From Otariodibacter sp. (GTDB taxonomy: Bacteria; Pseudomonadota; Gammaproteobacteria; Enterobacterales; Pasteurellaceae), in the NCBI RefSeq assembly GCF_029256985.1, contig NZ_JARIDQ010000020.1:1-37571 (forward strand): a stretch of DNA of 37,571 nucleotides, written 5' to 3'. The position numbers and the translations under genes were made by a program. Within the stretch, counting starts at the first letter, position 1, and each line of letters begins with the position of its first letter. The notes beneath the pieces are model-generated. The model had not been told where the DNA came from and did not search any database. It worked only from the letters and a program-made list of their open reading frames with translations. Shown in pieces: positions 11,048 to 22,666 of this stretch.

Positions 11048-11135
11048 TGGTGCCAGTGGCCGGACTCGAACCGGCACGCTTTTAAGGGCGGCGGATTTTG
11101 AATCCGCTACGTCTACCAATTTCGTCACACTGGCA
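11048..11135 (-). tRNA. tRNA-Leu (anticodon CAA)
   Basis: Minus strand TGCCAGTGTGACGAAATTGGTAGACGTAGCGGATTCAAAATCCGCCGCCCTTAAAAGCGTGCCGGTTCGAGTCCGGCCACTGGCACCA; long variable arm, encoded CCA. Confidence 0.96.
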
Positions 11136-11226
11136 ATCAATATAACGGGCGTGATTATAGAAAGGCTAAGCAATTTATGCAAGTGGAAAGATGTTAAAAA
11201 GAATTGATTGATTCTATTTTCAGCAT

Positions 11227-12099
11227 CTATGCAGTAAAAATTCCACTCACAATCGAAATAAAAATACCCATACCAACATAATGGTTGTTTAAAAAAGCTT
11301 TAAAACAGTTTTGACGATCTCTATTTTTAGTTAGTTTACATTGGTAAATGAGTAATGTTGTCGTTATTGCAAGAGCAATAAAATAGAACATATTGAATTG
11401 ACGTAAATAACCAAATGCGATTAGAAGGCATAGTGCGAATACTTGTAGCAAAGCAACAATTTTATTATCATACTGAGCAAATAAAATAGCAGTTGATTTT
11501 ACCCCAATACGAAGATCGTCATCTCTATCTACCATGGCATATTGAGTATCATAAGCAACTGTCCAAGCTAAATTTGCAAAAAAGAGTAACCAACATTCTA
11601 GTGGTAAAGATTGATTAATAGCCCCAAATGCCATTGGAATAGACCAGCCAAATGCTATTCCTAATATAAATTGCGGTAAATGGGTATAACGCTTCATAAA
11701 AGGGTAAATAGTTGCAAGTAAAGCGGCAATGATTGATAACCCTATCGTGTATAGGTTAAGTTGTAATACTAGAATAAATGCGATAACTAACAGCACAATA
11801 AAGAGAATTTTCGCTTCTTTAGCTGTTGCTCTACCTGTTGCTAGTGGACGTTGTGATGTCCTTTTAACGTTACCATCTATATTACGATCAGCATAATCGT
11901 TAATTACACAACCTGCAGCTCGCATGACAATCACGCCAAGCACAAAAATAATTAAAATAGAGACTGGAGGAAAGCCATTTGCAGCAGTAAATAATGCCCA
12001 TAATGTTGGCCATAATAGTAATAATGTACCAATTGGCTTATCTAAACGCATTAATTGAGCATAGGCGATAAATTTATCTTGAGTTAAATGTTCTTTCAT
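11227..12099 (-). CDS. ubiA: 4-hydroxybenzoate octaprenyltransferase
   Basis: [69 protein letters not shown]. Confidence 0.96.
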   Translation of the reverse strand: MKEHLTQDKFIAYAQLMRLDKPIGTLLLLWPTLWALFTAANGFPPVSILIIFVLGVIVMRAAGCVINDYADRNIDGNVKRTSQRPLATGRATAKEAKILFIVLLVIAFILVLQLNLYTIGLSIIAALLATIYPFMKRYTHLPQFILGIAFGWSIPMAFGAINQSLPLECWLLFFANLAWTVAYDTQYAMVDRDDDLRIGVKSTAILFAQYDNKIVALLQVFALCLLIAFGYLRQFNMFYFIALAITTTLLIYQCKLTKNRDRQNCFKAFLNNHYVGMGIFISIVSGIFTA

Positions 12100-12864
12100 T
12101 TAGAGAGTATTACAAATATGGATATTAACATCACTATGATTTAGGTAATGCTGTAATTCTGTTGGTAATGCTTTATCTGTAACGAGATGATGAACTTCTT
12201 TAAGGTTACCTACACGCACAATAGCATTGCGTCTAAATTTAGAGTGATCGGTTACTAATATTATATTTCTTGCATTACGCATCAAAGCTCGTTTAACCTG
12301 GACTTCATGATAATCGTAATCCATCATAGAACCATCAAGTTCAACAGCACTAATACCTAATATACAATAATCCAAGCGGAATTGATTAATAAAATTTACC
12401 GTTGCTTCACCTATAATTCCGCCATCAGATCTAAGCACTCCTCCAGCGATAGTAACTTGGCAATCTTCTTTTTGTAATAATATATGTGCGGCATTTAGAT
12501 TATTAGTTACTATTCTTAAATCTTTATGTGACAGTAGAGAGAATGCAACAGCTTCTGGTGTTGTACCAATATCAATAAAAAGAGAAGAACCATTTGGGAT
12601 CATGCTAGCAACAGTTTGTCCAATACAATTTTTCTGAGATAAGAAAAACTGTTTTCTATCAGAATAATCGCTATTTTCAGAATTGGAAGGAGATGCGGCT
12701 CCGCCATGATGGCGACGAATAAGATTTTTTTCCGCTAATTCATTAAGATCACGGCGAATTGTTTGTGAACTGACATTAAGTTCATCCACTAATTGCTCAG
12801 TACTAACATAACCAAGTTGGCTAACTAATTCAATAATTTTATGATGGCGAATAGATTGTTTCAT
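12100..12864 (-). CDS. glpR: DeoR/GlpR family transcriptional repressor, GlpR-like
   Basis: GYVSTEQLVDELNVSSQTIRRDLNELAEKNLIRRHHGGAA HTH; FIDIGTTPEAVA, DYHEVQVKRALM as in GlpR. Confidence 0.86.
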   Translation of the reverse strand: MKQSIRHHKIIELVSQLGYVSTEQLVDELNVSSQTIRRDLNELAEKNLIRRHHGGAASPSNSENSDYSDRKQFFLSQKNCIGQTVASMIPNGSSLFIDIGTTPEAVAFSLLSHKDLRIVTNNLNAAHILLQKEDCQVTIAGGVLRSDGGIIGEATVNFINQFRLDYCILGISAVELDGSMMDYDYHEVQVKRALMRNARNIILVTDHSKFRRNAIVRVGNLKEVHHLVTDKALPTELQHYLNHSDVNIHICNTL

Positions 12865-12900
12865 AAAATTCTCTTTAGAATTTGTATAATTTAAATGATA

Positions 12901-12925
12901 TCTGACCGCTTATCAAGCGGTCAGA
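12901..12925. terminator. Uptake-sequence palindrome between purB and glpR
   Basis: TCTGACCGCTT-ATC-AAGCGGTCAGA: two head-to-head AAGCGGTC cores forming a perfect 11-bp stem. Confidence 0.6.
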
Positions 12926-12938
12926 TCACGTGAATAAT

Positions 12939-14321
<1,383 letters not shown>

Positions 14322-14325
14322 TTAG

Positions 14326-14961
14326 TTATAACGAGGAATATAAAGACTGTATTGTAGTTAAAATTTTCTTACGAGAGAAAAATAATTGCCAACGGGATCC
14401 TCCGACTTGCTGCCATAAAATACCAGCTCGGACACCAGCTAACAGTGAAGCTCTTATATTATTTTGAATATGAGGTAAGGAAAGATAATTGGATACACCT
14501 AGCACTTTTATTTTTGCACCAAGGGGACTGATACATTCGCTGTATATATTGGCCATATTAGCGATCATCTTTTCGTTGAGAAGATCACCATCATTTTCAT
14601 AAAAGGTTCTTCTATGTATAAGTGTTTCAATGCGTTTTGCTAGTTCTTGTTTAGTTTGCGAACTTTTAGATAACTTCTGGCTTAATGCTAATACACCAAC
14701 CCAGTAACGACCAATTTCAGTATCAATCTTACCTTGACCTCCTCCAAATTGAGATAAAATAGTTTCAAAACCAAGTTTTAAATGATTTAGATCATTATCA
14801 TAAACATCTAATGTCGTTTTTGGCTGAGTCGCTAATAGAGAACTAAAGGAATATTTAAGGTATTCCTGAGAAGTATGGCCATTATGTGCTAATTGTTGAA
14901 CCAAGGTTGCAGTTTGACAAACACCAGCCAAAGCAATACTGATATCTTGATAATTCACCAT
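14326..14961 (-). CDS. hflD: High frequency lysogenization protein HflD homolog
   Basis: Start MVNYQDISIALAGVCQTATLVQQLAHNG; adjacent to purB as in other gammaproteobacteria; ORF extension to 15063 is probably not translated. Confidence 0.9.
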   Translation of the reverse strand: MVNYQDISIALAGVCQTATLVQQLAHNGHTSQEYLKYSFSSLLATQPKTTLDVYDNDLNHLKLGFETILSQFGGGQGKIDTEIGRYWVGVLALSQKLSKSSQTKQELAKRIETLIHRRTFYENDGDLLNEKMIANMANIYSECISPLGAKIKVLGVSNYLSLPHIQNNIRASLLAGVRAGILWQQVGGSRWQLFFSRKKILTTIQSLYSSL

Positions 14962-15111
14962 TTTGTATTTACAAATAAACTTTAAATTGATGTTAAATAT
15001 AGCATTTTTTAAGTAGGTTTTGAATGCTTTTATTTTATTACTTATTTTCTCTTGTTTTTCCAAAATACGCCCTCATAATGTAGAAATTAGATTTTTCGGA
15101 GAGTACATAAA

Positions 15112-17520
15112 ATGGCAAAAAAGAAGAAAACAATTGAATTACCACTGTTACCATTGAGAGATGTTGTGGTATTTCCATTTATGGTTATGCCTTTGTTTGT
15201 TGGGCGTGATAAATCTATTCAGGCATTGCGAGCCGCAATGGAAAGCAATAAACAACTTTTTTTAGTAACACAAAAAGATGCCAATAAAGAAGATCCAACA
15301 ATGGATGATGTATATAGTGTAGGTGTCATTGCTAATATTATTCAAATGCTTAATTTACCTGATGGTACCGTTAAAGTTTTGGTTGAAGGTCAAGTAAGAG
15401 GAAAAATTGCCCATATTCACGATGATGAAAATGGTTTTTGGGCAGGAATAGATCCTCTCATTTCTGAATATCAGGATGATAGTGAAGAATTAAAAGCAAT
15501 TGCCAAAACAGCGCTCAGCGAATTTGAGAATTATGTTAAGGCAAATAAAAAAGTTCCAGCGGAAATTTTACCTAAATTACAAAAAATCACATTGGAAGAT
15601 CGCTTGGCTGACACAATGGCAGCAAATTTAGTAGCATCTGTAAAACAAAAACAAATTTTATTGGAAGAGCCTAATTTAATTGCACGATTTGAAGCACTTC
15701 TTGTTGCTATGGCAACAGAAATTGATACGCTTGAAACTGAAAGTCGTATTCGTAGTCGTGTAAAGCAACAGATAGAAAAAAATCAACGTGACTACTATCT
15801 TAATGAACAAATAAAAGCAATTCAAAAAGAATTAGGTAATGGTGAAGATCAAGAGCAAAGTGAATTAGATAAATTAAAAGAAAAGATTCAAGAAGCAAAA
15901 TTACCGAAAGAAGTTCAAGAAAAAGTGGAAGGTGAATTCAATAAATTAAAAGCTATGCCACAAAGTTCATCGGAGGCAACTGTTGTGCGAGGTTATATTG
16001 ATTGGATCTTACAAATGCCTTGGCATAAGCGGTCAGTTGTTAAGAAAAATTTGCAAAAAGCCCAAGAGATTTTGGATAAAGATCATTATGGCTTAGAGCG
16101 TGTTAAAGAGCGTATTTTAGAATATCTTGCAGTACAAACACGCTTAAATAAATTAAAAGGACCTATTCTTTGCTTGGTTGGGCCTCCAGGTGTAGGTAAA
16201 ACTTCATTAGGTCAATCTATTGCTAATGCAACAGGGCGTAAGTATGTGCGTATGGCTCTAGGTGGGGTACGTGATGAAGCTGAAATCAGAGGTCACCGCC
16301 GTACTTACATTGGTTCTATGCCTGGACAATTAATGATGAAAATGGCAAAGATTGGAGTTCGCAATCCACTATTTTTACTCGATGAAATTGACAAAATGGC
16401 ACAAGATATGCGAGGTGATCCTGCATCAGCATTATTAGAAGTTTTAGATCCTGAGCAAAATAAAGCATTTAATGACCATTACTTAGAGGTGGATTATGAT
16501 TTATCTGATGTGATGTTTGTGGCAACATCAAATTCAATGAATATTCCACCAGCATTGCTTGACCGTATGGAAGTTATTCGTCTTTCTGGTTATACAGAAG
16601 ATGAAAAAATGCATATTGCTAAAGAACATTTATTAGCAAAACAAAAAGAAAATAATGGTATTAAAGATAACGAGTTAGTGATCGAAGATAGTGCAATTCT
16701 TGGCATTATTCGTTATTACACTCGTGAAGCTGGTGTGCGTAATTTAGAACGTGAAATTGCGAAAATTTGCCGTAAAGCAGTAAAAGCCTTGGTATTGGAT
16801 AAGAAAGTAAAATCTATCACAGTTTCAGGTGATAACTTGAAAGAATATCTTGGTGTTCAACGTTTTGACTACGGTAAAATGGACAACCAAAACCGTATTG
16901 GTGAAGTTACTGGGTTAGCGTGGACCGAAGTCGGCGGAGATTTATTGACCATCGAAACAGCATCTGTTGTGGGTAAAGGCAAATTCTCTTATACAGGTTC
17001 TTTAGGTGATGTGATGAAAGAATCTATTCAAGCAGCAATGACCGTTGTTCGTGCAAGATCTGAAAAATTAGGTATTGCAACGGATTTCTATGAAAAGCGT
17101 GATATTCATATTCACGTACCAGAAGGCGCAACACCAAAAGATGGTCCAAGTGCAGGGATTGCAATGTGTACCGCATTAGTGTCTAGTTTAACAGGTAATC
17201 CAGTACGGGCAGATGTTGCAATGACAGGTGAAATCACTTTACGTGGTAAAGTATTGCCAATTGGTGGCTTAAAAGAGAAATTACTTGCAGCACATCGTGG
17301 TGGTATTAAAACTGTAATTATTCCAAAAGATAATGAAAAAGATCTTGAGGAAATTCCAGAAAATGCAAAACAAGCATTAGATATTCATCCTGTCGAAACG
17401 ATTGATGAAGTTTTAGCGATTGCATTGGAAAATCCACCAGCTGGAATTGATATTGGTAGGCATCATCCAACCAAAGCCATTAAAGTCAAGAAGACTAAAT
17501 CAACACCTGCAATTCAATAA
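15112..17520 (+). CDS. lon: Endopeptidase La (Lon protease)
   Basis: [38 protein letters not shown] Walker [15 protein letters not shown] catalytic Ser. Confidence 0.98.
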   Translation: MAKKKKTIELPLLPLRDVVVFPFMVMPLFVGRDKSIQALRAAMESNKQLFLVTQKDANKEDPTMDDVYSVGVIANIIQMLNLPDGTVKVLVEGQVRGKIAHIHDDENGFWAGIDPLISEYQDDSEELKAIAKTALSEFENYVKANKKVPAEILPKLQKITLEDRLADTMAANLVASVKQKQILLEEPNLIARFEALLVAMATEIDTLETESRIRSRVKQQIEKNQRDYYLNEQIKAIQKELGNGEDQEQSELDKLKEKIQEAKLPKEVQEKVEGEFNKLKAMPQSSSEATVVRGYIDWILQMPWHKRSVVKKNLQKAQEILDKDHYGLERVKERILEYLAVQTRLNKLKGPILCLVGPPGVGKTSLGQSIANATGRKYVRMALGGVRDEAEIRGHRRTYIGSMPGQLMMKMAKIGVRNPLFLLDEIDKMAQDMRGDPASALLEVLDPEQNKAFNDHYLEVDYDLSDVMFVATSNSMNIPPALLDRMEVIRLSGYTEDEKMHIAKEHLLAKQKENNGIKDNELVIEDSAILGIIRYYTREAGVRNLEREIAKICRKAVKALVLDKKVKSITVSGDNLKEYLGVQRFDYGKMDNQNRIGEVTGLAWTEVGGDLLTIETASVVGKGKFSYTGSLGDVMKESIQAAMTVVRARSEKLGIATDFYEKRDIHIHVPEGATPKDGPSAGIAMCTALVSSLTGNPVRADVAMTGEITLRGKVLPIGGLKEKLLAAHRGGIKTVIIPKDNEKDLEEIPENAKQALDIHPVETIDEVLAIALENPPAGIDIGRHHPTKAIKVKKTKSTPAIQ

Positions 17521-17537
17521 TTGTAAGTTGTAAATGT

Positions 17538-17576
17538 AATCAGCTCTTAGATGTTTTATCTAAGAGCTGATTTTTT
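17538..17576. terminator. Bidirectional-looking terminator between convergent lon and leuD
   Basis: AATCAGCTCTTAGAT-GTTTT-ATCTAAGAGCTGATT 15-bp perfect stem followed by Ts. Confidence 0.85.
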
Positions 17577-17588
17577 AATACGCAATAA

Positions 17589-18194
17589 TTATTTAAGAAA
17601 TGTAGGTATTTTACTTTCATACTCTGCAATTTTGGCTTCATGTTGTAAGGTTAAACCAATATTATCTAACCCATTGAGTAAACAATGACGACGGAAACTA
17701 TCAATTTCAAAATGATAGACTTTATTATTAGCGACAACAGTTTGAGCTTCTAAATCTACCGTTATTTGAGCGCCTTCATTATTTATTACAAATTTAAATA
17801 ATTCATCGACTTCTTGTTCATTTAAGCGAATTGGGAGAAGTTGGTTGTTCAAACTATTGCCATAAAATATATCAGCAAAACTTGGAGCGATAATGACTCT
17901 AATACCGTAATCATCTAATGCCCATGGCGCATGTTCACGTGAAGAACCACACCCAAAATTTTCTCTAGCAAGTAAAATGCTTGCGCCTTGGTAACGAGGG
18001 TAGTTGAGGGTAAATTCAGGGTTGGGTTGCTTACCTTCATCATCTAAAAAGCGCCATTCATGAAATAGGTGTTTACCAAATCCAGTACGAGTTACTTTTT
18101 GTAAAAATTGTTTTGGAATGATGGCATCGGTATCTACATTTGAAGCATCGAGAGGAACAGCTATTCCAGTATGTTGTTTAAATTCTCTAGTCAT
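17589..18194 (-). CDS. leuD: 3-isopropylmalate dehydratase small subunit
   Basis: [52 protein letters not shown]; start at [10 protein letters not shown]. Confidence 0.97.
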   Translation of the reverse strand: MTREFKQHTGIAVPLDASNVDTDAIIPKQFLQKVTRTGFGKHLFHEWRFLDDEGKQPNPEFTLNYPRYQGASILLARENFGCGSSREHAPWALDDYGIRVIIAPSFADIFYGNSLNNQLLPIRLNEQEVDELFKFVINNEGAQITVDLEAQTVVANNKVYHFEIDSFRRHCLLNGLDNIGLTLQHEAKIAEYESKIPTFLK

Positions 18195-18277
18195 ATATTC
18201 TTCTTCCTGTTGTTTTAGGTGAGTATAAATTTGCAAAAAAATTGATGGAACTCACCGCTTGTTAGATATGTATTTGA

Positions 18278-19684
18278 TTACTGTAAGTCTAATTGTCTAA
18301 CATCTACAAATTTTCCGAATATGGCGGCGGCGGCAGCCATTGCGGGACTAACTAAATGGGTGCGACCACCACGTCCTTGTCGTCCTTCGAAATTTCGATT
18401 ACTTGTTGAGGCACACCGTTCGCCACTTTCTAAACGATCATTATTCATTGCAAGGCACATAGAACAACCTGGTTGGCGCCATTCAAATCCCGCATTGATA
18501 AAAATTTTATCTAATCCTTCTTTTTCAGCTTGATCTCTAACTAATCCAGAACCAGGGACAACAAGTGCTTGAACACCTGTGGCAACCTTTCTTCCTTTGG
18601 CGATAGCAGCGGCTGCACGTAAATCTTCTATACGAGAATTTGTGCATGAGCCTATAAATACTTTATCAATGGATACATCCGTTAATTTAGTACTCGGAGA
18701 TAAATTCATATAAGCTAACGCTTTTTCTGCTGATTGACGTTCAATTGGATCAGAAATTTGCTCTGGATTAGGAATATAATCATTGACACTAATCACCTGT
18801 CCTGGATTAGTTCCCCAAGTAATTTGAGGCTGGATTTCACTGGCTTCTAAAGTGATTACTTTATCAAATTCAGCACCCTCATCAGTATGTAAAGTTTTCC
18901 AATAAGCAACAGCATCATCCCAATCTTGTCCTTTAGGTGAGGATGGAAGATCTTTCAAATAGGCAAAAGTAGTTTCATCGGGAGCAATGATGCCAGATTT
19001 AGCGCCTAATTCGATAGCCATATTACATACAGTCATTCTTCCTTCCATAGATAGATCAGTAATTGCTTCACCACAAAACTCCACAACGTATCCTGTTCCG
19101 CCTGCCATAGTTGTTTTGCCAATGATCGCAAGTACAATATCTTTTGCAGTAATACCAGATTTAACTTTACCTCTTACTTCAATTTTCATTTTTTTAGCTC
19201 GAGCCTGTTTTACTGTTTGGGTTGCGAGAACATGTTCAACTTCGGATGTTCCAATTCCAAAAGCTAATGCACCAAAGGCTCCATGAGTAGCAGTATGAGA
19301 ATCCCCACAAACAATTGTCATACCAGGTAAGGTTAGCCCTTGTTCTGGTCCCATAACATGTACAATGCCTTGATTGATGTGGTTGATGTCATAAAGTTGA
19401 ATACCAAATTCTTCTGTGTTTTTAGCTAGTTCTATCATCTGGAGTTTCCCCATTTTTCCAGAACCATCTAAATTTCTGCTATCAGTAGGTACATTATGAT
19501 CCATTGTGGCAACAGTTTTACTTGGTTGTCTAACAGTTCTTCCCATTGCTCTAAGTCCATCAAAGGCTTGAGGTGAGGTAACTTCATGAACAAGGTGTCG
19601 GTTAATATAGAGTAGAGGTGTTTCACCTTTCGTTTCATGAACAATATGTGCATCAAATAATTTTTCATATAACGTCTTTTTCAT
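18278..19684 (-). CDS. leuC: 3-isopropylmalate dehydratase large subunit
   Basis: [73 protein letters not shown]. Confidence 0.98.
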   Translation of the reverse strand: MKKTLYEKLFDAHIVHETKGETPLLYINRHLVHEVTSPQAFDGLRAMGRTVRQPSKTVATMDHNVPTDSRNLDGSGKMGKLQMIELAKNTEEFGIQLYDINHINQGIVHVMGPEQGLTLPGMTIVCGDSHTATHGAFGALAFGIGTSEVEHVLATQTVKQARAKKMKIEVRGKVKSGITAKDIVLAIIGKTTMAGGTGYVVEFCGEAITDLSMEGRMTVCNMAIELGAKSGIIAPDETTFAYLKDLPSSPKGQDWDDAVAYWKTLHTDEGAEFDKVITLEASEIQPQITWGTNPGQVISVNDYIPNPEQISDPIERQSAEKALAYMNLSPSTKLTDVSIDKVFIGSCTNSRIEDLRAAAAIAKGRKVATGVQALVVPGSGLVRDQAEKEGLDKIFINAGFEWRQPGCSMCLAMNNDRLESGERCASTSNRNFEGRQGRGGRTHLVSPAMAAAAAIFGKFVDVRQLDLQ

Positions 19685-19988
19685 AGATATCTCCACTCGA
19701 TTTTAAATTTTTATAAGACTGGCAAACGGTCAGAAATCTGCAAAAAATAGAGATAATCAGACCGCTTGTGTAAGGTATGAAACGAATATATCGAGTATCT
19801 AAATGAAAGTAAATCCTGTTTTTTGATTAAAAACTTAGTTTTTATTCTTATGTATTGTAATAAAGTGAGTAAAAAATCAATATGCAAAGAATATCATTCT
19901 AACTTTTATTTTTTAATAATATATTTACACTAGATTACTTTCATTTTTTAGATAATTATATGAAAAGAAAATTTTTTATTTTTTAATA

Positions 19989-21182
19989 TTATTCACCAGA
20001 TTTCTTATAGGATAAGAAATAATAAATTGCTGTAGCACATAATGAACAGATTGCCATAGTATATAGCATAGGTCGTTCTGTAGTTAATGGGATATGAGAT
20101 AATCCTGAACTAATAATGGAAGCTATACCGAATCTTGCAGTACCTGCAACGGCATTTGCGGTACCTGCCATTTGAGGGTAGCGATCTAATATAGCAGCTG
20201 AAGCATTACTATTAATAGTTGATACCATTCCTACAAAGAAGGCAATACCAAGTGCCATTGGCCAGAATCCAAGTTGAAATGTTGCACAAATAATTAACCA
20301 GATAGCACCAATAAATTGTAGTGTTAATCCTAGTTTAAGCATATTTTCAGAACCAAATTTTGTCACGACACGGCCATTGATAAAAGTCATCACAATCAAT
20401 ACACCGATATTAAGAAAGAAAAAAAAGCCAAAGTTTTCTTGTGGTACGCCGTATATTCCTATATATACTAAAGATCCTGAGGTTAAGAAACAAAACATTC
20501 CTGAAAATGATAAGCCTCCAACCATAACATATCCAAGAGTTGGTTTATGTAATACTACTTTAACAAAGTTTTGTATAGTTTGTTTAAAACTAATAGGCTC
20601 TCTATTTTCTGGATTAAGAGTTTCCGGAACATTCTTAGCGAAAAGAATAGTAGAGATTAGTCCCATTGCAGCTAATATGTAGAAAATAAAACGCCAGTGA
20701 AACCACTTTGTGATGTATCCTCCAAAGATTGGTGCAAGTAGCGGTGCTAGCATAGTAATAATCATAATGCTAGACATAATTCTAGCGAATTGATCACGTG
20801 TAAATAGATCTCTTACTAATGCTCCTACAACAACAGTTGGAGCAGCTGCAAAACTTCCCTGAATAAAGCGAAAAATATAAAAAGTAGTAATATCAGTTGT
20901 TTGAGTTAAAAATAAAGCTATTATAGATGAGCCTAAAAGCCCTATTATAATGATAGGCTTTCGCCCGAAGCTATCAGCTATTGGTCCCCAAAATAATTGA
21001 CCTAGTGAGAAGCCTAGAGTAAAAATAGCCAATGTAAGTTGGATATTTTCTTGAGAAACATGTAATGTTTTTGCAATTTCTAAAAATGATGGGAGATACA
21101 TATCTATCGCTAGAGGAGGAAGCATAGATAGTAATCCAATAATTATAATAAATAATTTATGTGTTGTTATAGACTGATTCAT
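19989..21182 (-). CDS. Bcr/CflA family multidrug efflux MFS transporter
   Basis: LLSMLPPLAIDMYLPSFLEIA, GFSLGQLFWGPIADSFGRKPIIIIGL, TM-rich; Bcr-type 12-TM drug/proton antiporter. Confidence 0.9.
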   Translation of the reverse strand: MNQSITTHKLFIIIIGLLSMLPPLAIDMYLPSFLEIAKTLHVSQENIQLTLAIFTLGFSLGQLFWGPIADSFGRKPIIIIGLLGSSIIALFLTQTTDITTFYIFRFIQGSFAAAPTVVVGALVRDLFTRDQFARIMSSIMIITMLAPLLAPIFGGYITKWFHWRFIFYILAAMGLISTILFAKNVPETLNPENREPISFKQTIQNFVKVVLHKPTLGYVMVGGLSFSGMFCFLTSGSLVYIGIYGVPQENFGFFFFLNIGVLIVMTFINGRVVTKFGSENMLKLGLTLQFIGAIWLIICATFQLGFWPMALGIAFFVGMVSTINSNASAAILDRYPQMAGTANAVAGTARFGIASIISSGLSHIPLTTERPMLYTMAICSLCATAIYYFLSYKKSGE

Positions 21183-21874
21183 TAAAAACTCTCCATTTCT
21201 TTTTGTGTTAAGGGACGGAAGTTACCTTCTTCAAGGCTTTCATCGAGTACTACATCACCAATTTTCCAACGGTGTAATCCAATTACTTTATTACCAAGGG
21301 CTGCAAACATTCTCTTTACTTGATGATATCGACCTTCGCTAATGGTTAAATTAACGTTGTAGTCATCAATAATTTCTAATGACGCTGGTTTTGTGAGTGT
21401 TTTTTCGCCTCTTAATAAAAGACCTTCAGATAATAATTGAGCATAATTAGATTCAACGGGATCTGCTAAAGTGACGAGATAGGTTTTATCACACAAATAC
21501 TTCGGGGATGTAATTCGATGTGACCATTGCCCATTATCCGTTAATAATACTAAACCTGTAGTATCCACATCTAAGCGACCCGCACAATGTAATCGAGTTG
21601 TGAGAGGGTAGTCAAAAAACTCAAAGACTGTTGGATAATCGCCTTCATCATGAGTACAAACATAGTTTTGCGGTTTATATAGCATAAAATACTGCCCAGC
21701 TTCTATCCATGCCAATTTTTCATTATCAAAAAAAATTTCATCTTGAGGAGTAATTTTTTTAGCACCATTTTTTTCAATAAAGTTATTGATCATAACTAAG
21801 CCAGATTTGATAGCTTTACTTGCTTGAGAGCGAGTAAGACCTGTATTTTCTGCAATAAATTTATCTAAACGCAT
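21182..21874 (-). CDS. rsuA: 16S rRNA pseudouridine(516) synthase
   Basis: MRLDKFIAENTGLTRSQASKAIKSGLV S4 domain, CAGRLDVDTTGLVLLTDNGQWSHRITSPKY, EGRYHQVKRMFAALGNKV. Confidence 0.92.
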   Translation of the reverse strand: MRLDKFIAENTGLTRSQASKAIKSGLVMINNFIEKNGAKKITPQDEIFFDNEKLAWIEAGQYFMLYKPQNYVCTHDEGDYPTVFEFFDYPLTTRLHCAGRLDVDTTGLVLLTDNGQWSHRITSPKYLCDKTYLVTLADPVESNYAQLLSEGLLLRGEKTLTKPASLEIIDDYNVNLTISEGRYHQVKRMFAALGNKVIGLHRWKIGDVVLDESLEEGNFRPLTQKEMESF

Positions 21875-22010
21875 ATCCATTTTAAATTAAAAGTAAGAAT
21901 GATGTAATTATATCCTTTTATTACAAAATAGTTGTAAATTTTTGAAAGCACCTTAGGTTATTTATGAATAACCTTATATAATAAACTAAGTTTATTTAGT
22001 GGAATGTGCT

Positions 22011-22664
22011 GTGGATATTAATATTAATTTTGCTATTTATTTGCAATTTTTTATTGGGCTTGTTGCAATTGTCAACCCATTTGGAATTTTACCAGTATTT
22101 TTTAGTATGACGTCCCACCAATATGAAGCTGAACGAAACAGAACTAATCTGGTAATGTCAATTTCTGTTGGTATAATTTTGCTTGTTAGCCTTTATTTTG
22201 GTAAGGTTATTCTTGATATATTTAGTATTTCATTACATTCGTTTCGTATTGCTGGTGGTATCTTAATTGTAACCATAGCAATGACAATGATTAGTGGTAA
22301 GCTAGGCGAACATAAACAAAATAAAGAAGAAAAAAATGCTGATCCTTCAGAGTATGAAAATATCGCAGTTGTTCCACTAGCTATGCCTATTTTAGCAGGA
22401 CCTGGTGCCATAGGAACAACTATTGTATGGGGAACTCAATATAATACATGGATAGATTATATAGGTTTTACTATTTCAATAGTAGTATTTTCTTGTATGT
22501 GTTATACATTATTTAGATTTTCTGGTTTGGTAATGAAAAAATTGGGCAAAACTGGAACAAATATTGTTACACGGATTATGGGACTTATTTTAATGGCTTT
22601 GGGAATTGAAATTATTGTTGCAGGATTAACTAATCTTTTTCCTGTGCTGAGTTCAATAAGGTAA
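22011..22664 (+). CDS. YchE/MarC family NAAT transporter
   Basis: LVAIVNPFGILPVFFSMT, AVVPLAMPILAGPGAIGTTI; followed directly by an oppA-like gene as ychE is in Escherichia coli. Confidence 0.88.
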   Translation: MDININFAIYLQFFIGLVAIVNPFGILPVFFSMTSHQYEAERNRTNLVMSISVGIILLVSLYFGKVILDIFSISLHSFRIAGGILIVTIAMTMISGKLGEHKQNKEEKNADPSEYENIAVVPLAMPILAGPGAIGTTIVWGTQYNTWIDYIGFTISIVVFSCMCYTLFRFSGLVMKKLGKTGTNIVTRIMGLILMALGIEIIVAGLTNLFPVLSSIR

Positions 22665-22666
22665 TT

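Noticed and set aside
18987-19286. 99-aa ORF antisense to leuC
   Set aside because: Shadow ORF opposite highly conserved LeuC sequence.
20377-20682. 101-aa ORF antisense to the Bcr-type transporter
   Set aside because: Shadow ORF; no recognisable domain.
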